Shown here: piece by piece, positions 59,017-64,000 of the stretch
Position numbering within the stretch: the stretch's first letter is position 1
Layout: the number at the start of each line of letters is the position of its first letter
Assembly (NCBI GenBank): GCA_934597165.1
Contig: CAKTQP010000008.1
Coordinates: 1-64,000 of the forward strand
Direction of reading: 5' to 3'
Length of the DNA stretch: 64,000 nt
Source: an uncultured Oscillospiraceae bacterium
Lineage (GTDB): Bacteria > Bacillota > Clostridia > Oscillospirales > Oscillospiraceae
Notes under the pieces: generated by a model
Seen by the model: only the letters and a program-made list of their open reading frames with translations
Databases searched by the model: none
Told to the model about the DNA's origin: nothing
Program-made: the position numbers and the translations under genes

Positions 59017-59844
59017 TCAGGATAAGCGGCGCAGACAGCCACGGATAAGAGCGGAGAACTGTGCCTTGCCCGCCTCAGCGGCGATGAGCACTTCCTCTTC
59101 GGTCAGGGGCTGATCCAGAATGCCAGCCGCCATGTTGGTCAACATGGTCACGCCCAGCACCTGCATTCCGCAGTGGCGCGCCACGATGACCTCGGGGACG
59201 GTGGACATACCTACCGCGTCCGCACCCAGGATGTGAGCGGCACGGATTTCCGCAGGAGATTCATACTGGGGGCCGGGCATGTACATATAGACGCCCTTCC
59301 GCACCGGAATCTTCAGCTCGTCCGCCACCTCGTGTGCGATCTTGCGCAGGGCGGGGGTGTAGTTGTAGGAGCTGTCCGGGAACCGGGGGCCGAATTCCTT
59401 CAGGTTGGGGCCGCAGAGGGGGGAGTCCAGGATGAGCTTGATGTGATCCTCAATGACCATCAGCTCCCCAGCGTGCCAGTCCACATTCACACAGCCGGCG
59501 GCGTTGGTGACGAACAGAGTGTCAGCCCCCAGCAGACGGAGCACCCGCACGGCGAAGGTCACTTCCTCAAAGGAGTACCCCTCATAGTGATGGAACCGCC
59601 CCTGCATCATGGCCACGTCCTGTCCTTCCAGCTGACCGAAGACCAGTCGGCCTGCATGACCGGGTGCCGTAGACGTCATAAAGTGGGGGATGTCGCCATA
59701 GGGCACGGTGATGGGGTTTTCCACCTCGTTGGCCAGATAACCCAGCCCGGAGCCTAAGATCAATAACACCTTGGGGGTGAACGTTCCGATCTGACTGCGC
59801 AGATAGTCCGCGCTCTGCTGATACTGTTCAAATGTAAACTGCAT
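59017..59844 (-). CDS. Purine-nucleoside phosphorylase, trimeric type
   Basis: A 275-residue enzyme splitting purine nucleosides with phosphate. The phosphate loop ILGSGLGYLA is near residue 30. Other marks are GRFHHYEG near 82, TNAAGCVN near 115, a purine-binding Glu in the segment MPGPQYESPAEIR, and an Asn/Thr pair in LTNMAAG that marks the guanine/hypoxanthine-specific trimeric class. It heads a two-gene purine salvage transcript with the downstream deaminase. Its promoter carries two perfect 15-bp repeats. Confidence 0.93.
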   Translation of the reverse strand: MQFTFEQYQQSADYLRSQIGTFTPKVLLILGSGLGYLANEVENPITVPYGDIPHFMTSTAPGHAGRLVFGQLEGQDVAMMQGRFHHYEGYSFEEVTFAVRVLRLLGADTLFVTNAAGCVNVDWHAGELMVIEDHIKLILDSPLCGPNLKEFGPRFPDSSYNYTPALRKIAHEVADELKIPVRKGVYMYMPGPQYESPAEIRAAHILGADAVGMSTVPEVIVARHCGMQVLGVTMLTNMAAGILDQPLTEEEVLIAAEAGKAQFSALIRGCLRRLS

Positions 59845-59913
59845 AACAACCTCCTGTTCCGCCCATACGAGGGGCGTTGTGGGTGATGAAACCGTTGAAA
59901 AAATACAGATTCT

Positions 59914-59942
59914 ATTGTACCTTGCGGAGCGGGAAAAAGCAA
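59914..59942 (-). promoter_or_regulatory. Promoter of the purine salvage operon
   Basis: TTGCTT (59937-59942), a 17-bp spacer and TACAAT (59914-59919) on the minus strand. Confidence 0.7.
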
Positions 59943-59961
59943 CCGGGGAGCGGGAAAAAGC
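59926..59961. repeat. Two perfect 15-bp direct repeats, 21 bp apart, at the purine salvage promoter
   Basis: GGAGCGGGAAAAAGC occurs at 59926-59940 and 59947-59961. The 21-bp offset equals two helical turns. The copies bracket the -35 box, which suggests a tandem operator. Confidence 0.6.
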
Positions 59962-59974
59962 TGGTGTGTCAAGG

Positions 59975-60003
59975 AAAAACCGCCCTGTCAGATGACAGAG
60001 CGG
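59975..60003 (-). terminator. Terminator of the mtaB-cysteine desulfurase operon
   Basis: A 10-bp stem with one wobble (59980-59989 with 59994-60003) and five T on the minus strand. Confidence 0.85.
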
Positions 60004-60035
60004 CCTTGATATTGATAGATAAGTGTCGAGGATGA

Positions 60036-61175
60036 TCAGCTCATCGTCGGAAACAGCATCTCCTGGGTCTCCTTCAACGCCTGCACGAAGCGGTCCACTT
60101 CCTCCTTGGTGCTCCAGTCGGAGAAGGACACCCGGAACGCCCCGTCCCGCTGTGCCTTGGTCAGACCCATCACCTCATACACATGGCTGGCCTTCCCCCG
60201 GTGGCAGGCGGAACCGGCGGAGATACAAACGCCCTTGTCCCCCATCACGCGCACCAGCACTTCGCTCTTATAACCGGGCAAGGTCAGCGCCAAAATATGA
60301 GGGGCGTCACCGGAGATGATTTCCTCCACCTTGGGCACTTCCGCATGGAGCCGCTCCAAAGTGTAGGCTTTCAGCTCGTTCATATGGGTCAGAGATTGCG
60401 CCATCTTCGCCTTACCGGTCTGACAGGCCACCGCAAAAGCGGCGATCTGCCCAGTCGGTTCCGTGCCCGAGCGGAGACCGTTCTCCTGTCCACCGCCCAG
60501 GATGAAGGGTTTCAGCGGAAGCCCCTGACGGATGTAAAGAGCGCCGATGCCCTTGGGCGCGTGGATTTTATGACCGCTGAGGGAGAGCAAATCCACCCCT
60601 AGCCCAGCAGGGGTGAAGGGCACCTTCAAAAACCCCTGCACCGCGTCCGTATGGAACAAAATCTGTTTGTCATAAGCTTTCACCAGCGCGGCCGCTTCCT
60701 TCACCGGCAGCACGCAGCCCAGTTCGTTGTTCACCAGCATCATAGACACCAGCACCGTGTCCGGCCGCAGGGCAGCCTGCAAGTCGTCCAGGGAGATCTG
60801 CCCCTGCCGGTTCGGCATCAGGTAGGTCACCTCCCACCCTTCCGCCTCCATCTCGTGACAGGTCTGCAAAATGGCAGAGTGTTCAAAGGCGGTGGTGATG
60901 ATGTGCCGCCCCTTCCGGCGGTTCTTCTGCGCCCCCAGCCGCAGCGCCCAGTTGTCACTCTCGGTGCCGCAGGAGGTGAACACCACCTCAGCAGGCTTGC
61001 AGCCCAGAGCATCCGCCACCGCCTTCCGGTGGCCGTCCAGCACCTTCTTGGCCGCCTTGCCCAAGGGATACTGGGTGGAGGGGTTGCCAAAGTCGGTGGT
61101 CATGGCGTTGTAGGCTGCCTGGGCGGCCTCCGGGGAGACCGGGGTGGTGGCGGCGTTATCTAAATATGCGATCAT
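60036..61175 (-). CDS. Cysteine desulfurase (NifS/IscS-like)
   Basis: A 379-residue PLP enzyme that removes sulfur from cysteine to form a persulfide for Fe-S clusters or tRNA thiolation. The N-terminal motif AYLDNAATTPVSPEA is standard. The PLP lysine is in LSLSGHKIHAPKG, and the catalytic cysteine in ISAGSACHRGK. It follows mtaB by 34 bp. MtaB adds a methylthio group to tRNA and needs sulfur and 4Fe-4S clusters, which makes a functional link plausible. Confidence 0.93.
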   Translation of the reverse strand: MIAYLDNAATTPVSPEAAQAAYNAMTTDFGNPSTQYPLGKAAKKVLDGHRKAVADALGCKPAEVVFTSCGTESDNWALRLGAQKNRRKGRHIITTAFEHSAILQTCHEMEAEGWEVTYLMPNRQGQISLDDLQAALRPDTVLVSMMLVNNELGCVLPVKEAAALVKAYDKQILFHTDAVQGFLKVPFTPAGLGVDLLSLSGHKIHAPKGIGALYIRQGLPLKPFILGGGQENGLRSGTEPTGQIAAFAVACQTGKAKMAQSLTHMNELKAYTLERLHAEVPKVEEIISGDAPHILALTLPGYKSEVLVRVMGDKGVCISAGSACHRGKASHVYEVMGLTKAQRDGAFRVSFSDWSTKEEVDRFVQALKETQEMLFPTMS

Positions 61176-61209
61176 AATGGTTCACCTGATTTTCTCATTG
61201 GATTGCGGG

Positions 61210-62502
61210 TCACAGGATGACCCCTTCTAAAGCCTGTCCATGCAGGCCAGTGATTTTCACGTCTTTCAACACGTTGTGCAGCTCCGCGCCGGCGGCGTAC
61301 ACCGCCACATAGTTGGGCGCGTGCCCTCGCCACAGCCCGTCCGCTTCCTCTTCAAAGAGCACCGGCAGGGTTTCGCCCACCCAGCTCTCCAAATAGCGCT
61401 GCTCCATCTGCGCCGCAATCGCCGCCGCCTGATGACAGCGGGCGTCCTTGACGGCGTTGGGCAGCTGGTCGGGCATCCGGTCGGCAACCGTGCCGCCACG
61501 GCGGGAGTAGGGGAAGATGTGCATGGCGGAAAAGTCGGCTTTTTCGATCATGGCCAGGGTTTCCGCAAACTCCTCCTCTGTCTCTCCCACAAAGCCACAG
61601 ATCAAGTCGGTGGTGATGGCAGGCCGGTCAAAATACTGACGCAGCAGGCGGCAGCTCTCCAAAAACCGTGCCGCCGTGTACTTCCGGTTCATCCGCTTCA
61701 AGGTGGCGTCACTGCCCGACTGAAGGGACAGATGGAAATGGGGGCAGAGGTTGGGCAGGGCAGACGCCCGGCGGCAGAAATCCTCGGTGATGGTGCGAGG
61801 CTCCAGACTGCCCAGCCGCACCCGCAGGGTGGGGACGGCGTGGCAGAGGGCTTCCAGCAGGTCGATGAGGGAGGCGTCCCCCTCCAAATCCTGTCCCCAG
61901 CTGGAAATCTCAATGCCGGTGACCACAATTTCATGATACCCCGCCTCCGCCAACGCCTTGGCCTGAGTCACAGCCGCGTCAATGGACTCGCTGCGCACCG
62001 GGCCGCGGGTGAAGGGGATGATGCAGTAGGTGCAGAAGTTGCCGCACCCGTCCTCCACCTTGAGCATGGCGCGGGTGCGCCCCACCAGCCCACCGGCGGG
62101 GAGCACCTCAAAGTCGTGCCGTTTCAGTGCGTCGTCCACGGACACCCAGGCAGGGGCGGAGCGATCCAACGCGGCCTGCTCCACCTGATCCAAAAAAGCC
62201 ATCCGGTCGCCGGTGCCCGCCACCAAATCCACTTCCAACCCAGCCACTTCCTCCGGCTTCGCCTGGGCGTAGCAGCCGCAGACGGCGATGAGGGCGTCCG
62301 GGTGGGTGCGCTTGGTGCGGCGGATCATGTTCCGGCACTTTTTGTCGCTGACAGCGGTGACGGAACAGGTGTTGATGATATACACATCGGCCTCTGCATC
62401 AAACTCCGTGAGGGTGTGGCCGCGGCCGGTCAAAATGGTCTCCATGGCCTGGGTCTCGTACTGATTGACCTTGCAGCCCAGGGTGTAAATGGCATAGCGC
62501 AT
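61210..62502 (-). CDS. mtaB: tRNA t6A37 methylthiotransferase MtaB
   Basis: A 430-residue radical SAM enzyme that converts t6A to ms2t6A at position 37 of ANN-decoding tRNAs. The N-terminal UPF0004 domain has three cysteines (LGCKVNQYETQ, INTCSVT and VCGCYAQ). The radical SAM motif is in DGCGNFCTYCIIPFTRGPVR, and a TRAM domain ends the protein. The start at 62502 has AAGGAG upstream; a longer frame upstream is not coding. The tight order with a cysteine desulfurase supports sulfur chemistry. Confidence 0.93.
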   Translation of the reverse strand: MRYAIYTLGCKVNQYETQAMETILTGRGHTLTEFDAEADVYIINTCSVTAVSDKKCRNMIRRTKRTHPDALIAVCGCYAQAKPEEVAGLEVDLVAGTGDRMAFLDQVEQAALDRSAPAWVSVDDALKRHDFEVLPAGGLVGRTRAMLKVEDGCGNFCTYCIIPFTRGPVRSESIDAAVTQAKALAEAGYHEIVVTGIEISSWGQDLEGDASLIDLLEALCHAVPTLRVRLGSLEPRTITEDFCRRASALPNLCPHFHLSLQSGSDATLKRMNRKYTAARFLESCRLLRQYFDRPAITTDLICGFVGETEEEFAETLAMIEKADFSAMHIFPYSRRGGTVADRMPDQLPNAVKDARCHQAAAIAAQMEQRYLESWVGETLPVLFEEEADGLWRGHAPNYVAVYAAGAELHNVLKDVKITGLHGQALEGVIL

Positions 62503-62523
62503 AAAAAACTTCTCCTTGACGGG

Positions 62524-62570
62524 AATTGAGAACCCCTCCGGGATAAAAAGAGGGGAAAAGCAGCTCAATT
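62524..62570 (-). promoter_or_regulatory. Structured leader of mtaB
   Basis: AATTGAG/CTCAATT (62524-62530 with 62564-62570) encloses CCCCTC/GAGGGG (62533-62538 with 62550-62555). A minus-strand TATAAT with extended TGT lies at 62574-62579. The fold could also stop plus-strand transcripts. Confidence 0.4.
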
Positions 62571-62637
62571 TTTTATTATAACAGGAATCCGCGCTCTGTG
62601 CATTGATTTTTCCAACAAATATTGTAGAAGCTGGACA

Positions 62638-62667
62638 TTTACAAGGCAGTTTTGCGTGTGATAAAAT
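62638..62667 (+). promoter_or_regulatory. Promoter of yfbR-ACT-UPF0210
   Basis: TTTACA (62638-62643), an 18-bp spacer and TAAAAT (62662-62667), 41 bp before the ATG. Confidence 0.65.
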
Positions 62668-62708
62668 AGATAAAATCATTTACTGTAACAGAGAAAAAGG
62701 GGGACGCC

Positions 62709-63305
62709 ATGGACGGTCACTTTTACGCCCTGCTGGCACGGATGCGCTACATCCAGCGCTGGGCGCTCATGCGCAATACGGAGCCGGAGAACATCCAGGA
62801 GCACTCCCACATGGTGGCCATCCTAGCCCACGCCCTGGCGCTGATTCAGAACAAGCACTTCGGCGGTCACATCGACCCCGGTCAAGCAGCCCTGTTAGCG
62901 CTCTACCACGACGCCACAGAAATCCTGACCGGCGACCTGCCCACCCCCATCAAATACTACAACCCTGCCCTCCGCGCCTCCTATAAAGAGGTGGAGGAGA
63001 CAGCGGCCAACCGGCTGCTGGAGCTGCTGCCGGAGGAGCTGCGGGGGGACTACGCTCCCTACCTGCTCCATCCCGACCCAGAGCTGGAGGCGGTGGTAAA
63101 GGCGGCGGACAAGCTGGATGCCTACCTAAAATGCGTCAAGGAGCGCAAGGCGGGCAACGGCGAATTCCAGACCGCTCAGGCGCAGATCTGGGACGCCCTC
63201 CAGGCCAATCCCCTGCCTGCGCTGGGGTATTATATTGAGCGTTATCTGCCCAGCTTCGAACTGACGCTGGACGAATTGAACGGAAGTACACACACGATGT
63301 TTTAG
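62709..63305 (+). CDS. yfbR: 5'-deoxynucleotidase YfbR-like HD protein
   Basis: A 198-residue HD-domain phosphohydrolase that dephosphorylates deoxyribonucleoside 5'-monophosphates. The HD set is intact: QEHSHMVAILAHALA near residue 30, ALYHDATEILTGDLPTPIKY near 65 and VVKAADKLDAYLK near 125. AAAGGGGG precedes the ATG at 62709. The ACT-domain gene starts 16 bp after its stop, so they form one transcript. Confidence 0.9.
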   Translation: MDGHFYALLARMRYIQRWALMRNTEPENIQEHSHMVAILAHALALIQNKHFGGHIDPGQAALLALYHDATEILTGDLPTPIKYYNPALRASYKEVEETAANRLLELLPEELRGDYAPYLLHPDPELEAVVKAADKLDAYLKCVKERKAGNGEFQTAQAQIWDALQANPLPALGYYIERYLPSFELTLDELNGSTHTMF

Positions 63306-63321
63306 AAAAGGAGAAAAAATT

Positions 63322-63591
63322 ATGCGCGCCATTGTTACTGTCGTCGGCAAAGACCGAGTCGGCATCATCGCCAACGTCTGCGACCTGCTGGCCAAATATC
63401 AAGTCAACGTCCTGGATATCAGCCAGACCGTTTTACAGGGCTACTTCACCATGATCATGATGGTGGACGCCACCCACTGCGAGCTGCCCATCGCCCAGCT
63501 CATCCAGACCATGAAGGACGAAGGGGTCAAGCAGGCACTGGACATTCACATCCAGCGGGAGGACATCTTCAACGCCATGCATCGGATTTAA
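63322..63591 (+). CDS. ACT-domain protein, UPF0237 family
   Basis: An 89-residue protein that is one ACT domain with a short tail: MRAIVTVVGKDRVGIIANV then CDLLAKYQVNVLDISQ, typical of ACT. The domain binds amino acids or similar small ligands. AAAAGGAG lies upstream of the ATG. A UPF0210 gene follows 13 bp later. This ACT/UPF0210 pair is widespread in Firmicutes and archaea, and its function is unknown. Confidence 0.9.
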   Translation: MRAIVTVVGKDRVGIIANVCDLLAKYQVNVLDISQTVLQGYFTMIMMVDATHCELPIAQLIQTMKDEGVKQALDIHIQREDIFNAMHRI

Positions 63592-63604
63592 GTGAGGTGT
63601 CGTC

Positions 63605-64000
63605 ATGCTCAGCAGAAATGAAATTTTACAGACCATCGACATGATCGACCAGCAGCACCTGGACATCCGTACCATCACCATGGGCATCTCCCTGCTCTCC
63701 TGCTGCAACAGCGATCCGGTGGAAGCCTGCCGGAAGATCTATGACAAGATCTGTCGCCACGCCGAACGCCTGGTGTCCACCGGCGAACAGATCGAGCTGG
63801 AATTCGGCATCCCCATCGTCAACAAGCGCATCTCCGTCACCCCCATGGCTCTGGTGGCGGCGGCCAGCGACACATCTGATTACGTCCCCTTCGCCCAGGC
63901 CATGGACCGAGCGGCCAAGACCTGCGGCGTCAACTTCATCGGCGGCTATTCCGCCCTGGTGCAGAAGGGCATGACCGACGGCGACCGGAAGCTCATCGCC
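63605..64000 (+). CDS. UPF0210 (PFL/DUF711) family protein, 3' end outside window
   Basis: The first 132 residues of a UPF0210 protein (whole members have about 450). The start ILQTIDMIDQQHLDIRTITM and VNKRISVTPMALVAAASDTS are the family marks. GTGAGGTG precedes the ATG at 63605. The frame is open to the window edge with no stop. It is co-transcribed with the ACT-domain gene, and the two are thought to act together in an unknown pathway. Confidence 0.92.
   Translation, partial: MLSRNEILQTIDMIDQQHLDIRTITMGISLLSCCNSDPVEACRKIYDKICRHAERLVSTGEQIELEFGIPIVNKRISVTPMALVAAASDTSDYVPFAQAMDRAAKTCGVNFIGGYSALVQKGMTDGDRKLIA

Overview
This 64 kb window is chromosomal DNA from a GC-rich, endospore-forming gut-type Clostridia, most likely of the Oscillospiraceae/Ruminococcaceae (Flavonifractor/Intestinimonas-like; the family is inferred from gene content and order). 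The evidence is the sporulation cluster spoVB-mazG-hup-rqcP-yabP-yabQ-divIC-yabR, an L27 ribosomal protein with a cleavable presequence beside its protease Prp, the order glmU-prs-pth-mfd-prsA, AGGAGG ribosome binding sites, TTGACA/TATAAT-type promoters spaced 16-18 bp, and Clostridia-type riboswitches. Almost all of the DNA is ordinary housekeeping chromosome. I see no prophage, insertion sequence or CRISPR array.

Layout. 0-11 kb: the 3' part of a tRNA-Thr, a decayed radical-SAM/SPASM fragment, a DUF1275 membrane protein, a MATE exporter behind a long structured leader, a Ktr/Trk potassium uptake pair, a D,D-carboxypeptidase, glucose-6-phosphate isomerase, a TPP-riboswitch-controlled thiamine transporter (thiT), and a compact type I toxin-antitoxin-like locus with a 27-residue hydrophobic peptide. 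11-19 kb (minus strand): glmU-like, prs, pth, mfd, a PrsA-like foldase and an HD protein. 19-26 kb: acetyltransferases, a small DMT transporter behind an attenuator leader, a secreted beta-helix protein, a NUDIX hydrolase, an HD hydrolase, and queT behind a preQ1-type leader. 26-30 kb: rpsF-ssb-rpsR, a DMT transporter, and two uncharacterised membrane proteins behind a CsoR-like palindrome. 29.6-40 kb: mutY with a radical SAM gene, tRNA-Leu, unknown proteins, and pyrE-radC-uvrB-uvrA. 40-48 kb: an AGCS transporter under a tandem glycine riboswitch, a diaminopimelate decarboxylase, a DMT transporter, and rplU-prp-rpmA followed by obgE. 48-54 kb: a secreted SGNH protein whose catalytic domain is split by an insertion, an amidohydrolase, an orphan structured RNA, and the yab sporulation/division cluster. 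54-64 kb: the rest of that cluster, purine salvage (purine nucleoside phosphorylase plus an amidohydrolase), a cysteine desulfurase next to mtaB, and yfbR followed by an ACT-domain/UPF0210 pair that runs off the end.

Functional themes are genome maintenance (mfd, uvrAB, radC, mutY, ssb, nudF, mazG, yfbR), translation (L21, L27, S6, S18, pth, obgE, rqcP), nucleotide metabolism, and metabolite transport under riboswitches (TPP, glycine, probably preQ1). The most interesting non-housekeeping items are the holin-like toxin with its antisense promoter and shared bidirectional terminator, the free-standing structured RNA at 52.0 kb, the two structured leaders before transporter genes (MATE and small DMT), the metal-repressor-like palindrome before two unknown membrane proteins, and the split SGNH protein.
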